DNA of 64,000 bases from an uncultured Clostridia bacterium (GTDB taxonomy: Bacteria > Bacillota > Clostridia > Christensenellales > Borkfalkiaceae). Of this stretch, positions 54,716-63,896 are shown piece after piece; the first letter of the stretch is position 1, and every line of letters starts with the position of its first letter. The stretch covers positions 179,086 through 243,085 of the forward strand of contig CAKQKI010000002.1 of NCBI GenBank assembly GCA_934248055.1. The letters are read 5' to 3'. Both the position numbers and the translations under genes were made by a program. The notes under the pieces are model-generated. The model worked only from the letters and a program-made list of their open reading frames with translations, ran no database searches and was not told the DNA's origin.

Positions 54716-57496
54716 TTATTCCGTTCTTAAAGCGATAACGGGATCTTTTCTCGCCGCGCTCGCCGCGGGAATAAGCCCCGAGATAAGCGTGAGAAAAATA
54801 CTCAGCAAAATAAGCACCGCCGCGTTCCATAAGGGAAGAGCCGCAAGCGATTTTATTTTCGTAATTGGGTAAAGTACGGCGTTTACTATAAACGACACGA
54901 GATACGTTGCCGCAATACCTATAATGCCCGAAAGAGTTCCGAGAATAAACGTTTCCGCGTTGAAAAGATGCCCCACGTCTTTTTTTCTGCCGCCGAGAGC
55001 GCGTATAACGCCTATTTCTTTTATGCGTTCCACCACGGACACGTACGTTATTATTCCTATCATAACCGTTGAAACAACGAGCGATACCGACGTAAAGGCA
55101 ATGAGCGCGTAAGAAACGACGTCGATAAGCGTTTTAATTATCGAAATGACGAGAGAAAGAGAATCGCTGTACCTTATATCCGCCCTTTCCGCTGCGGAGA
55201 TTTCTTCGCCGTTTACGGTAAGCGTTTCTTCGCCGTTCCATTTGTCGAGATAGTCGGTAACGAGATTTTTATCGTCGAAACTGACGGGATAAAAAGATAT
55301 TGAATTTGCAAGATCGTTGCCGCCGAGAGTTCTTATGGCGATTCTCGCAAGAGAAGCGTAATCTATTTCCGTTCCGCCCGAGCCGCCGAATTTTATAATA
55401 GAAGAAGTATTCCCCGCGGTAAAGTTTGCGGTTGAATTAAAGGTAAAATCTTCGCCTTTGAACGAATATTCGTAAGAATACGCCGTTCCCGCTATAAGGC
55501 TTGCCACGGCAAGTTTTTCTTCGGCGGTGAGTTCCGTTTTGTCGGCGTAAGCGGAAAACGCCGAAATTATTCCGTCGCTTTCGCTCTTTGCGGTTTTAAG
55601 AACGTAATCGGTAAACGCTTCGGTGTAATAAACGCCCGTCGAAAGACAGCCGTAAGAAACGTTTTCTTTCGGCGAAAGTATTCCCACTACCCTTAAATCC
55701 ACGGCTTTTTCGTCCGCCGCGATGTCGCTTTCTTTAAAATTATACTTATACCGCTCGTTAGGCGTTGCGGACGCGTCTTTCTGAAACGCCGCGTTATTCG
55801 CGTGCCAGGTAAAGCGTTTGTCGGAAGACTCGGAAAGCAATTCGTCGAAATCGAAGTATTCGCGCTTCGCTTCGGTCATATAATCGCCGCCGTTTTTCAT
55901 GGTAGAATAAATAAGATTCAGAAATTCTTCGCGGGTATAATAACCGAGCCTTGCAAGCAATATATCGGAAAGCCTGCTCTGCTTATCGAGAACGAGCATT
56001 ATTTCGTTCTTTCCGGCGGCTATTTTTCCGTAAACGTCGTATTGATTTTTAATATATTCTTCGCTTGACGGAGCCTGCTGAAAAGACGGAATAAGCGACG
56101 AAAGATAACTCGCGTTCGAGCCGTAATCCGTGCGCTTTAAAATATCCATATAAAGATCTGTGATGGCGGTTACGGAAAGTTTTTCGCCCGCGTCGGCGGC
56201 GGTTTTTTTATACTCCGCGTAAAGATTGTTCGATAAATCCGTTCCGTACCCTAAAAGCATAGCCGAATAATATTCTTCGGGCATTTCTTTTACGTATTGC
56301 ACGTATTTATCGGTTATCTCGTTTTTTATAAGTATTCTGTTCATTTTTTCGCTCGTATCGGCAAGATATTTTACAAGCGAATTTATATACGCCCTGTCGG
56401 GCTGTCTGACGATTTCCGATTTCTGCGCGCCGTTCATCATATCGGTAAGCGCGGAAAAATCATAGCCTTCTTCGGTTATCGTTATAGGGTTTCCGGACAA
56501 CATATCGTCCTGCATCGAAACAACGTAACCTTTTATCCCCGCCGAAAAGGCAAGCACGAGCGCGATGCCGATAATGCCTATAGAACCCGCAATACCTACC
56601 ATTACGGTTCTTCCCTTTTTGCCGAGAAGATTTCTGAGCGACAGACCGAAAGCCGTGAAAAACGACATTTTCGCGCGCTCTTTTTTCTTTGATTTTGCGG
56701 TGTTTTTCGCGCTATAGCCTTGTTTTTCGTTGCATATTTCTTTTTCTTTCAAAATATCGCCGCTACTTAAACCCGCGTTAAGGCCACTTTCTTTTTCCGC
56801 TTCTTCCGCCCGTTCGGGAATATACGGATCGGAATCTTCTATGATTTCGCCGTCTTTAAGCCGCACTATGCGCGTGGAATATTTTTCGGCAAGTTCGGCA
56901 TTATGGGTTACCATAATCACGAGCCTTTCGGCGGATATTTCTTTTATGAGATCCATTATCTGAATACTCGTTACGGTATCGAGCGCGCCCGTAGGCTCGT
57001 CGGCAAGGAGTATTTCGGGGTCGTTTACGAGCGCGCGCGCAATCGCAACTCTCTGGCACTGCCCGCCCGACAACTGATTCGGCTTTTTACCGTATTCGCC
57101 CGAAAGACCTACTCTGTCGAGCGCGAGTTTCGCTTTTTTAACGCGCTCTTCTTTTTTTACGCCCGCAATGGTAAGCGCGAGTTCCACGTTTTCAAGAACG
57201 GTCTGGTGCGGAATGAGATTATAACTCTGAAAGATAAAGCCTATGCGATGATTGCGGTAAACGTCCCACTCTCTGTCGCCGTAAAATCGGGTGCTTTTTC
57301 CGTTTATGATAAGGTCGCCCGAAGTATAGTGATCGAGTCCGCCTATTATGTTGAGCAGCGTGGTTTTGCCGCAACCCGACGGACCGAGTACGGAAACGAA
57401 TTCGCTTTTGCGGAAATTGACCGAAACGCCTTTAAGAGCGTGAACGGTAAGACTTCCCGCACGATAATCTTTTACTATATTTTTTAAAAACAACAT
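54716..57496 (-). CDS. ABC transporter, ATPase and FtsX-type permease fused (MacB-like)
   Basis: 926 residues. The N-terminal ATPase (about 1-225) has Walker A GPSGCGKTT (38-46), Q-loop Gln90, signature LSGGQCQR (142-149), Walker B ILLADEP (162-168) and H-loop His198. It belongs to the LolD/MacB export group. A linker (about 230-275) leads to a membrane helix (about 290-318), a large extracellular domain (about 320-760), and three helices (about 785-920) of the FtsX-like permease fold. Such proteins move lipoproteins, peptides or antibiotics or act as mechanical sensors. A two-component or peptide partner is not in the window. GGAG precedes the ATG by 6 bases. The upstream leader is a MITE-like element. 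Confidence 0.9.
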   Translation of the reverse strand: MLFLKNIVKDYRAGSLTVHALKGVSVNFRKSEFVSVLGPSGCGKTTLLNIIGGLDHYTSGDLIINGKSTRFYGDREWDVYRNHRIGFIFQSYNLIPHQTVLENVELALTIAGVKKEERVKKAKLALDRVGLSGEYGKKPNQLSGGQCQRVAIARALVNDPEILLADEPTGALDTVTSIQIMDLIKEISAERLVIMVTHNAELAEKYSTRIVRLKDGEIIEDSDPYIPERAEEAEKESGLNAGLSSGDILKEKEICNEKQGYSAKNTAKSKKKERAKMSFFTAFGLSLRNLLGKKGRTVMVGIAGSIGIIGIALVLAFSAGIKGYVVSMQDDMLSGNPITITEEGYDFSALTDMMNGAQKSEIVRQPDRAYINSLVKYLADTSEKMNRILIKNEITDKYVQYVKEMPEEYYSAMLLGYGTDLSNNLYAEYKKTAADAGEKLSVTAITDLYMDILKRTDYGSNASYLSSLIPSFQQAPSSEEYIKNQYDVYGKIAAGKNEIMLVLDKQSRLSDILLARLGYYTREEFLNLIYSTMKNGGDYMTEAKREYFDFDELLSESSDKRFTWHANNAAFQKDASATPNERYKYNFKESDIAADEKAVDLRVVGILSPKENVSYGCLSTGVYYTEAFTDYVLKTAKSESDGIISAFSAYADKTELTAEEKLAVASLIAGTAYSYEYSFKGEDFTFNSTANFTAGNTSSIIKFGGSGGTEIDYASLARIAIRTLGGNDLANSISFYPVSFDDKNLVTDYLDKWNGEETLTVNGEEISAAERADIRYSDSLSLVISIIKTLIDVVSYALIAFTSVSLVVSTVMIGIITYVSVVERIKEIGVIRALGGRKKDVGHLFNAETFILGTLSGIIGIAATYLVSFIVNAVLYPITKIKSLAALPLWNAAVLILLSIFLTLISGLIPAASAARKDPVIALRTE

Positions 57497-57525
57497 TTTT
57501 ATCTCCGATGAAAGTAAAGATTGTC

Positions 57526-57798
57526 AGGGATTTAATTTGTCATCACTAATTACCGAAAAGGCGTCTTTTTCGCCATTTTCCGCGACCGTTCGGGCGCAGT
57601 ACGACGAATACAGCAACTCTCACATTCGCAAAAAATCATCAAAAAATGCGCTCTTTTCGGTGCGGAGCATTTTTGCGGATGAGAAACCGACCGCATCGCG
57701 GCTCGTTTAGGCAAGGCAAACACCCGAAGTTGTACTTGGCGTACTACGAGCGGCGTTTAACACCGCAAAAATAACTAGTGATGACGAATGGAATCCCT
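57526..57798. mobile_element. MITE-like non-coding element with 27-bp terminal inverted repeats
   Basis: A 273-base stretch without a convincing ORF. Its ends 57526-57552 and 57772-57798 are inverted repeats with 23 of 27 bases identical. A solitary copy of the end is at 47770-47796. No clear target duplication is seen. No transposase is in the window, so a full-length parent would have to lie elsewhere. It lies between the promoter and the start of the ABC transporter gene. Confidence 0.65.
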
Positions 57799-57805
57799 AA
57801 AATTT

Positions 57806-57835
57806 AAAATAGCATATTTCAGAGCGATTTGTCAA
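57806..57835 (-). promoter_or_regulatory. Promoter of the ABC transporter gene, upstream of the MITE-like element
   Basis: Minus strand: consensus TTGACA (57835-57830), 18 bases, TATTTT (57811-57806) with an extended TG one base before the -10 box. Predicted start at about 57799, right at the edge of the element, so the element would be transcribed as the leader. Confidence 0.55.
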
Positions 57836-57910
57836 TTTTCGGATTAAAAAATTCGCAACGTCATAAAAAAATCATCTTCGTTTCACGAATGCCCGACATT
57901 GAACGGAAAA

Positions 57911-57935
57911 TAAAAAACGGCTTAAAAAAGCCGTT
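57911..57935 (-). terminator. Terminator of the ppx gene
   Basis: Stem AACGGCTT (57935-57928) with AAGCCGTT (57923-57916) and a 4-base loop, followed by a T run on the minus strand. Strong. Confidence 0.88.
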
Positions 57936-57969
57936 ATGCATTATTCTATTCGACGTTTAACGTCGGAAA

Positions 57970-59484
57970 TTACAGAATTTCAAGATTTTTCTTGAAAATT
58001 CTTTTAAAATCGGACTGAGCGGAAAGCGCGTCTTTAATTTCAAGCGAAGCGTCGCCGTTAAGTTCGGTTTTCATAATCACCGAGTCGCCAAGAACGTCGC
58101 AATTAAGAGAAACGACGCAATCGGACATACTCCTGTCAAGACTTGCGGCAATTCTCAGAATTATGCCGAGTTTTCTTATAACTTCAACGTCTTCGTCCGC
58201 AATGAATTCTTTGTATCTTACAAGATCTGAAAGAGAGAAATCGTCGTTTTTATAACTCGACACGACGAGCGCGGCAAGCACTATATCTCTTTGCGATACG
58301 CCGTAAATACTCGAATTGAGTATAATGTAACTCGTGTGCTTTTGATAATCGTAATACTTGATTCTCGTTCCCGCGTTGTGAAGATACGCCGCTACTTTAA
58401 GCACTTTTAAAAGTTGACGGGGAAATTTATGCAATACTCTTAACTGCTTGAAAAGTTGCACGGAAAGATTCAAAACCTGTTCGCTGTGCTTTTCGTTGCA
58501 ATTGTGATATCTTACGAGCGTCTGCAAACTGTAAGTCAAAACGTCGTTAATCGGTTTTTCTACGGTCATAGGCACGGCGTAATTGAACATTATGCCTTCT
58601 CTTAATCCGCAGGCGGAAATGGTAACGCTGCGCGAATTCATATATTTAGTAACCGCGTGCGCCACGGCAAACGCCGACGGCAACAAATCCGCTCTCTGAG
58701 AAGATATTCCTTTAATTCTCTTTTTCTTATCGAGATCGAGCGTTTTGAACATATCGTAAACGCTTTCGAACTCTTCGGTGGTTATATTATAATTATGAAT
58801 AAGCGGAAGCGGACATTTTTTCTTCATCTTGACGATTTTGCAAAGATTTCTGAACGAGCCGCCGCAACCTATAAGTTGAGTTTCAGGGTCAATGTCTTTA
58901 AGCCATTCTATTCTCGCAAGTTGTTCGGTTATAAACTCTTCGATTTTCGCCGTTTGCTCTTCGGGAGACAAACCGTCGCCGCCGAAAAGGTCGGTAAGAG
59001 TAACCGCGCCGAAAGGAAGTGTTTCGTAATTTAAAAGATTTCTGCGGTTATAATAAATAATCTTCGTGCTGCCGCCGCCTATTTCGAGAATAAGCCCCTT
59101 AGGCACGTCCATAGTGTTTATTACGCCGCGGTAAACGTAAGTAGCCTCTTCTTCCGCGGATAAAACTTTGAGTTTAATACCCGTATTCGCAACTATCTCG
59201 TCAAGAAAACTGCGCTGATTTTTCGCTCTGCGCACCGCAGCCGTAGCGACTGCGATTATGCGTTCTATTTCGTAAGCGTCGCAAAGTTTGCGGAACATTT
59301 TAAGAGTTTTTATAGTTTCCGCAATGCGTTGGGGTTTTAAAAACCCGTCGCGCTCCATATCTTTTCCGAGCCTGACGCTCTCTTTTATCTGATCGATAAC
59401 CATAAAATGACCGTCACCGAGCATTTCTACGATGACGAGCCTTGCAGTGTTGGAGCCTAAATCTATAATACCTATCTTTTCCAA
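57970..59484 (-). CDS. Ppx/GppA family phosphatase (exopolyphosphatase or pppGpp phosphatase)
   Basis: 504 residues. The actin-like fold has its first phosphate loop GIIDLGSNTARL (about 5-16), the acidic catalytic region and the second loop LEIGGGSTKI (about 142-151). The C-terminal half (about 315-490) is helical and HD-like (YLHNAGTRI). Members either remove terminal phosphates from polyphosphate or turn pppGpp into ppGpp; motifs alone do not decide. Length is normal for the long form. A monocistronic unit with promoter and terminator. Confidence 0.9.
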   Translation of the reverse strand: MEKIGIIDLGSNTARLVIVEMLGDGHFMVIDQIKESVRLGKDMERDGFLKPQRIAETIKTLKMFRKLCDAYEIERIIAVATAAVRRAKNQRSFLDEIVANTGIKLKVLSAEEEATYVYRGVINTMDVPKGLILEIGGGSTKIIYYNRRNLLNYETLPFGAVTLTDLFGGDGLSPEEQTAKIEEFITEQLARIEWLKDIDPETQLIGCGGSFRNLCKIVKMKKKCPLPLIHNYNITTEEFESVYDMFKTLDLDKKKRIKGISSQRADLLPSAFAVAHAVTKYMNSRSVTISACGLREGIMFNYAVPMTVEKPINDVLTYSLQTLVRYHNCNEKHSEQVLNLSVQLFKQLRVLHKFPRQLLKVLKVAAYLHNAGTRIKYYDYQKHTSYIILNSSIYGVSQRDIVLAALVVSSYKNDDFSLSDLVRYKEFIADEDVEVIRKLGIILRIAASLDRSMSDCVVSLNCDVLGDSVIMKTELNGDASLEIKDALSAQSDFKRIFKKNLEIL

Positions 59485-59547
59485 ATTGCCTACCTCTTTT
59501 TCCCTTACTTCCGTCGTGAAATATCGTAATTAACTAAAATCATAGAT

Positions 59548-59576
59548 ATTATACTATATTTTGGAAGCGATTTCAA
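59548..59576 (-). promoter_or_regulatory. Promoter of the ppx gene
   Basis: Minus strand: TTGAAA (59576-59571), 17 bases, consensus TATAAT (59553-59548). Strong. Leader of about 60 bases. Confidence 0.8.
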
Positions 59577-59607
59577 TAGCAAATTGAAAAAAAATTCAAC
59601 AAATTTT

Positions 59608-60030
59608 TTAACCTTTTTTTGGCGTTTTTGATAAAGACGACGAAATTTTACTTTCTATAGCCTTACGAAGCGGCAACGAAAAAAACTGAACGATTGAAAG
59701 AACAATCAGAAATCCGCCGAAAATTTTCGACAGTAAAACCCCGTCCGTCAGAGAAGAAAGGACGCTTCCCGCAATCCCGAGAACCGTGGCGGGAATTATA
59801 ACGAAGGCTAAACCTTCTTTTTTAATCAGTTTGTTTTTTAAGTGCATAATTATCGCAACTATCGCCATAGGCACGAACGCCACAAGATTCAACGCGCCCG
59901 CTTCGTGTTGCGAAACGCCCGTGAAAATCGTTAGAAGGGGTATAAGCAAAGTTCCGCCGCCCATTCCCATACCGCCCAAAAGACCGCCCAAAAGCCCCGT
60001 CAGCGCGAAAAACAACCATTTCAAATCCAT
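59608..60030 (-). CDS. Half-length TSUP (TauE/SafE) permease, second half
   Basis: 140 residues with four hydrophobic segments. The opening glycine-rich stretch GLLGGLLGGMGMGGGTLLIP (about 12-31) is the diagnostic signature of TauE/SafE sulfite/organosulfonate exporters, which are normally about 250 residues with two such halves. This gene encodes one half, and the gene 37 bases upstream encodes another. Together they could form a full transporter. No substrate is known; family members move sulfite, sulfonates or related anions. Confidence 0.85.
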   Translation of the reverse strand: MDLKWLFFALTGLLGGLLGGMGMGGGTLLIPLLTIFTGVSQHEAGALNLVAFVPMAIVAIIMHLKNKLIKKEGLAFVIIPATVLGIAGSVLSSLTDGVLLSKIFGGFLIVLSIVQFFSLPLRKAIESKISSSLSKTPKKG

Positions 60031-60067
60031 ATGTAACGGCGATTATTTCCGCGAAAACCACGCCTTT

Positions 60068-60478
60068 TTAAAAAAACAACAGTTTAATTCCCGCAATCGC
60101 CATAACAACCGCAAAGATTTTCGAAAGCACCTTGTTTCTGATTTTTTTAAGAATAGCCGCGCCGAGCAATCCGCCGATAAAAACTCCCGCCACCACGGGC
60201 AATCCGCTGTAAAGATGAAAATTACCGTTTATTACGTTTACGATCGCTCCGGCAAGCGTAACGGGCAGCATGACCGCTATAGCCGTCGCGTGGGCTTCCT
60301 TTTCGCCGAGCCCGATGATTAACGTAAGCATAGGAACGACTATCATTCCGCCCCCGCCGCCGAAAAAACCGCTTACGAATCCCGTAACCACGCCCGTTAC
60401 GACAAGCATACGCTTTTTTTTGCAACTTAACGCCGTTCCCGCTTTTAAAGGAGCGGTTTTATCTGTTTTATCGTTCAT
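60068..60478 (-). CDS. Half-length TSUP (TauE/SafE) permease, first half
   Basis: 136 residues (ATG 60478 preferred; TTG 60487 is possible and no ribosome site is clear). Four hydrophobic segments. The N-terminal signature GFVSGFFGGGGGMIVVPML (about 28-46) is that of the TauE/SafE family, followed by a second block ending in VVMAIAGIKLLFF. With the next gene it makes a tandem pair of half-transporters likely to work as a heterodimer. It is divergent from the plus-strand lipoprotein gene, across a 164-base intergenic region. Confidence 0.85.
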   Translation of the reverse strand: MNDKTDKTAPLKAGTALSCKKKRMLVVTGVVTGFVSGFFGGGGGMIVVPMLTLIIGLGEKEAHATAIAVMLPVTLAGAIVNVINGNFHLYSGLPVVAGVFIGGLLGAAILKKIRNKVLSKIFAVVMAIAGIKLLFF

Positions 60479-60554
60479 TACGTTCAAGTATGCTCAAACT
60501 GCCCGCATATAATTCGGGTTTATTAAAAAAATTCTTGTTTTTGCCTGAAATCTA

Positions 60555-60583
60555 TTGCAATTTTTCATTAAATATATTATACT
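60555..60583 (+). promoter_or_regulatory. Promoter of the plus-strand lipoprotein gene
   Basis: Plus strand: TTGCAA (60555-60560), 17 bases, TATACT (60578-60583). Predicted start near 60590. The leader includes a 7-bp hairpin AAAGCGC/GCGCTTT (60599-60616, loop GCGT). Confidence 0.7.
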
Positions 60584-60642
60584 TGTTATCGTATATTAAA
60601 AGCGCGCGTGCGCTTTACTTTAAATAATATTAAAGGTGACGT

Positions 60643-63600
60643 ATGTATTTTATGACAAAAAACAAATTCAAAAACTTTTTAGTCACGATACTTGCCGTGC
60701 TTTTGTCGCTCACGCTGGTGTTTGCGGCTGCTTGCTCGAACAATTCCGGCAAAAACAAAGGCGACAAGGACAAAGACAAAGATACCACGACTACCGTTAC
60801 GGACTATCAGAGTCTTAAAAACGGGGATTTCGAGTATCACGTTACGGACAAGACTACTTTCCCGACCACGTCTTCGATAGGCTGGTCGCGTTCTACCGAT
60901 TCCGACAACAGCAGCACTTCCCCGTCAAGCACGGGTTCGAGCGGCGTTATCGACACTGCCGACGAAAAGTTCGAAAAACTCGACGCGAAAAATAAATACA
61001 AAACTTCCGACGGTAATTTCGTAAACCCGCGTTCTCCCTATTATTACGGTCTTACGAAAAACGAATACGATAAAGACGATACCGAAAAGCGTGTAAACGC
61101 GAATTCCGCGGGAACGAAAGTGTTGATGATAAACAACTCTTACGAAAGCGGAACGAAAAAAGGCACCGCTCAGAGTTTTAAATATTCTTCTTCCGTTTCC
61201 GTTGACGCGGACGGTTACGCCGTCATTTCGGTCTGGGTAAAAACCTATATCGAAAGCGCTAACGGCGACGGCGGCGCGTATATCCGCGTTCAGCATTCCG
61301 GAGGAGAAAACTATTATCTTGACAAGATTAACACTAACGGCAACTGGGCTAAATTCACCATCGCCGTTTCGGGTGCGGATCTTTCGTCTTCTTCGCTTTC
61401 TCTTTACTTAGGTTTAGGCCGCGCGAACGGAACGGCGGCTTATCAGGCGGTAAACGGCTTTGCGTTCTTTGACGACGCAACTCTTAAAACCTTTACGAGA
61501 AAAGAGTTTATCGAAAAAGGCTACGGCGAAATTACGAACGTTCTTGAAAACAAAACCGATTTAAACGGCACGTCTTTCAAGGCTAACCCCGAAAGCAAAA
61601 CGGAATACTCGGAAAGCAACGTTTCCGACAATTCAACGAGTCTTCGCTACGCTCTTAATTTAAGAAACGATTATTCCGCCCTTACCTTCTCACAGATAAC
61701 CGCGGGTACTTTTACCAACGTTCCTACCGTAAGACCGTTACCGGCAGACGCTAAATACGGCGCGCAAAAAATTCCTTCGGATTTATCCGACAGCGAAATG
61801 TTCAAAGGAATCAGCGATACGGGCGTAACGGATCCCGACGTTATTTATATGAATTTCAAAACGGCTTACGCAATGAAATTCGAATCGAGCGATATCGACA
61901 TTGCTGCGGAAGAAATCAAAATGATTACCTTCTTTGCAAAAGTCAAAGCCGAAAACAAAGCGAGCGTAGACAAGGCTAAAATCGACGTAATCGACACTTT
62001 AAACGAAAATAAAGTAAACAGCGTGCTTTCTTCGTTTGAAACGAGCGAAAAAGACGGCAACTACGGCGAATGGGTTAAATACACGATATTCGTCGAAAAC
62101 ACAGTAAACGTTCCATGTAAATTCAAAATCCGTTTAACTTTCGGACCCGACAAGTTCGATTACGAAGACAGTCAGGACGTTCACGACCTTCAATCGGGTT
62201 ACGCGGTAATTGCCGACCTTAAATACGCAACGGCGGATTCCGAAATCGCCGATAAAGCGACGGCAGGCACTTACGTAAAGAAAGGTATTTCCATAACCGG
62301 CGTAAAGCAGAATTACTCTGAAGACGACGATTCCGAGTCGACGGACAGTTACGACGTAACGGTCGATCTCGTTCATAAAAATCAGATTAAAACCCAACCC
62401 GCAAGATACTTCGGCGAATACGGTTTTTCTAAAACCGAAAACGTAACGGCGGGCGTTATCAACGGTAAATACGTAAACGCAGACAATACTTACGGCGCAG
62501 ATAATCTTGCGTTAAACGGTCTTGAAACGTTTAAAAACGAACTCAAAGAAGGCGACAATAAATACGCTCAGGCAATTATCCTTGACAATAAAACGTCTGC
62601 AAAGTCTTACGTAGTTCTCAACGATAAGAAAACTCTTGCGGCTAATTCCTACGCGAAAATCACCGTTAAAGTGAGAGTTACGGGCAACGCGGTTGCAACG
62701 GTTTACGTAACTTCGGACGAAATCGACGGAGACAGCAAGCGGTTTATCCCCCTTACCCTTACGATAGGCGACGAAACGCGTACTCTTTCGACGAAAGTGA
62801 CGAAAGCTTCGAGAACGAACGACGGCTGGACGGAAGTTACTTTCTTCCTTGCAAGCGGTAAAGACGCCATCGATTACAGAATAGAAATTTGCAACGGCTC
62901 GAGAACGGAAAATTCTCTCGGCGCGATATTCTTTAAAAACCCCGAAGTTTCAACCGATTTAACCGAAGAAACGTTCAAGGCGACTATGGAAGAATACGTT
63001 GCGGATTACTCCGAACTCGGAGCGGAATCGGAAAAATTCGGCGGTGAAATCAAACATACCCGCGCTCCGCTTAAAACTTACACCAAAGACAGTAAAGGCA
63101 ACAAAGTTACCACGGAAACGACGTTCGAAGAAAAAACGGTTTATATCGCAAACGACCTTATTAAATTTACCGATTACTCCACTACCAACGCCGTAACCGA
63201 AATCGACAATACCAAAAACAGTTCGACCGACGACGATAACTCCGGCGACAACGATTCCGACAGCGGTTATAAAGGCGCGGAAGCAAGCGTATGGCTTCAG
63301 GTTTCATCGATAATAATAGCGGTTGCGATAATAATCGCGCTCGTTGCGGTATTCCTTAAAACGATGCTTAAAGGCAGAAAAACGAAAAAAGCGCGCGTAC
63401 AGTCGTATTACGACAGAAACACCCGCGACGCAGCCTTCAAGAAGATTTCAGACAGCAAAAAACGCAAAGTAGACGTAAGCGACGACGAACTTTCCGACGA
63501 ATACGATTACGACGCGGCAAGCAACGTAGACGAAAGCGCAACGGACGGCGACAACGTCGACGGCGACGCTACCGGAACGACTCCGGAAGAAATGCCCGAC

Positions 63601-63711
63601 GAGCAAAAGGCCGACGAACAGGTTATTGACGTAAACGAAATCGGAAAAGAACCCGAAGAAGCGACGGAAATCCCCGAAGCAAACGACGGCTCCGATAACG
63701 GCAACGAATAA
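60643..63711 (+). CDS. Large surface lipoprotein with C-terminal membrane helix and acidic cytoplasmic tail
   Basis: 1022 residues, the only plus-strand gene. ATG 60643 follows AAGGTG by 5 bases. A signal peptide with lipobox FAAAC (Cys31) is followed by a lysine/aspartate linker. The extracellular part (about 50-870) is beta-rich and contains at least two stretches that look like jelly-roll carbohydrate-binding modules (about 150-290 and again near 400-560, patterns such as AVISVWVKT, NWAKFTI). A membrane helix (about 884-906) is followed by a basic stop-transfer patch and an acidic tail (about 920-1022). A protein both lipidated at the N-terminus and anchored by a C-terminal helix with a cytoplasmic tail is unusual. 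A glycan-binding surface role is inferred, not shown. Confidence 0.85.
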   Translation: MYFMTKNKFKNFLVTILAVLLSLTLVFAAACSNNSGKNKGDKDKDKDTTTTVTDYQSLKNGDFEYHVTDKTTFPTTSSIGWSRSTDSDNSSTSPSSTGSSGVIDTADEKFEKLDAKNKYKTSDGNFVNPRSPYYYGLTKNEYDKDDTEKRVNANSAGTKVLMINNSYESGTKKGTAQSFKYSSSVSVDADGYAVISVWVKTYIESANGDGGAYIRVQHSGGENYYLDKINTNGNWAKFTIAVSGADLSSSSLSLYLGLGRANGTAAYQAVNGFAFFDDATLKTFTRKEFIEKGYGEITNVLENKTDLNGTSFKANPESKTEYSESNVSDNSTSLRYALNLRNDYSALTFSQITAGTFTNVPTVRPLPADAKYGAQKIPSDLSDSEMFKGISDTGVTDPDVIYMNFKTAYAMKFESSDIDIAAEEIKMITFFAKVKAENKASVDKAKIDVIDTLNENKVNSVLSSFETSEKDGNYGEWVKYTIFVENTVNVPCKFKIRLTFGPDKFDYEDSQDVHDLQSGYAVIADLKYATADSEIADKATAGTYVKKGISITGVKQNYSEDDDSESTDSYDVTVDLVHKNQIKTQPARYFGEYGFSKTENVTAGVINGKYVNADNTYGADNLALNGLETFKNELKEGDNKYAQAIILDNKTSAKSYVVLNDKKTLAANSYAKITVKVRVTGNAVATVYVTSDEIDGDSKRFIPLTLTIGDETRTLSTKVTKASRTNDGWTEVTFFLASGKDAIDYRIEICNGSRTENSLGAIFFKNPEVSTDLTEETFKATMEEYVADYSELGAESEKFGGEIKHTRAPLKTYTKDSKGNKVTTETTFEEKTVYIANDLIKFTDYSTTNAVTEIDNTKNSSTDDDNSGDNDSDSGYKGAEASVWLQVSSIIIAVAIIIALVAVFLKTMLKGRKTKKARVQSYYDRNTRDAAFKKISDSKKRKVDVSDDELSDEYDYDAASNVDESATDGDNVDGDATGTTPEEMPDEQKADEQVIDVNEIGKEPEEATEIPEANDGSDNGNE

Positions 63712-63743
63712 AACCGAATATCATAAAAGCGGCTGAAACGCCG

Positions 63744-63781
63744 AAAAAAGACTGCGGCCTTCAAAGCATGCAGTCTTTTTA
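63744..63781 (+). terminator. Terminator of the plus-strand lipoprotein gene
   Basis: Stem AAAGACTGC with GCAGTCTTT and a loop of about 14 bases, followed by T on the plus strand, about 40 bases after the stop. Good. Confidence 0.8.
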
Positions 63782-63796
63782 TACGCATTTAAATTG

Positions 63797-63815
63797 CGGC
63801 GCTTTTGCAAGGCTT
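63797..63815. repeat. 19-bp dispersed intergenic repeat, copy 2
   Basis: Matches 32632-32650 at 18 of 19 bases. Not seen elsewhere in the window by eye. Confidence 0.4.
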
Positions 63816-63848
63816 GCATAAAGCGCGTAAATATCGGCGCTTTGGCGG

Positions 63849-63896
63849 GTTCAAGCGCAGTCGCTTGCGGTTAGCCACAAGCGACTGCGTTTGAAC
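63849..63896. repeat. 19-bp inverted repeat (palindromic element)
   Basis: Arms 63849-63867 and 63878-63896 pair over 19 bases with one mismatch, around a 10-base loop. The right arm and flank (63873-63902) recur at 43034-63 with 25 of 30 bases identical. Too long for a simple terminator and without a T run, so a repeated palindromic element is more likely. Confidence 0.7.

Larger units (their letters stand above)
57497..57969. other. Intergenic region with MITE-like element between ABC transporter and ppx genes
   Basis: 473 bases. From the ppx side it holds the ppx terminator (57911-57935), a promoter (57806-57835) and then the MITE-like element (57526-57798), which forms nearly the whole leader of the ABC transporter mRNA. 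Confidence 0.7.

Noticed and set aside
59608..60478. Frameshifted single TauE/SafE gene
   Set aside because: The two frames are separated by 37 bases, each begins with its own start and glycine-rich signature, and each has a complete half.
63507..63788. Minus-strand frame rich in serine opposite the end of the plus-strand lipoprotein gene
   Set aside because: It is the shadow of the acidic C-terminal tail and crosses the terminator of the real gene.
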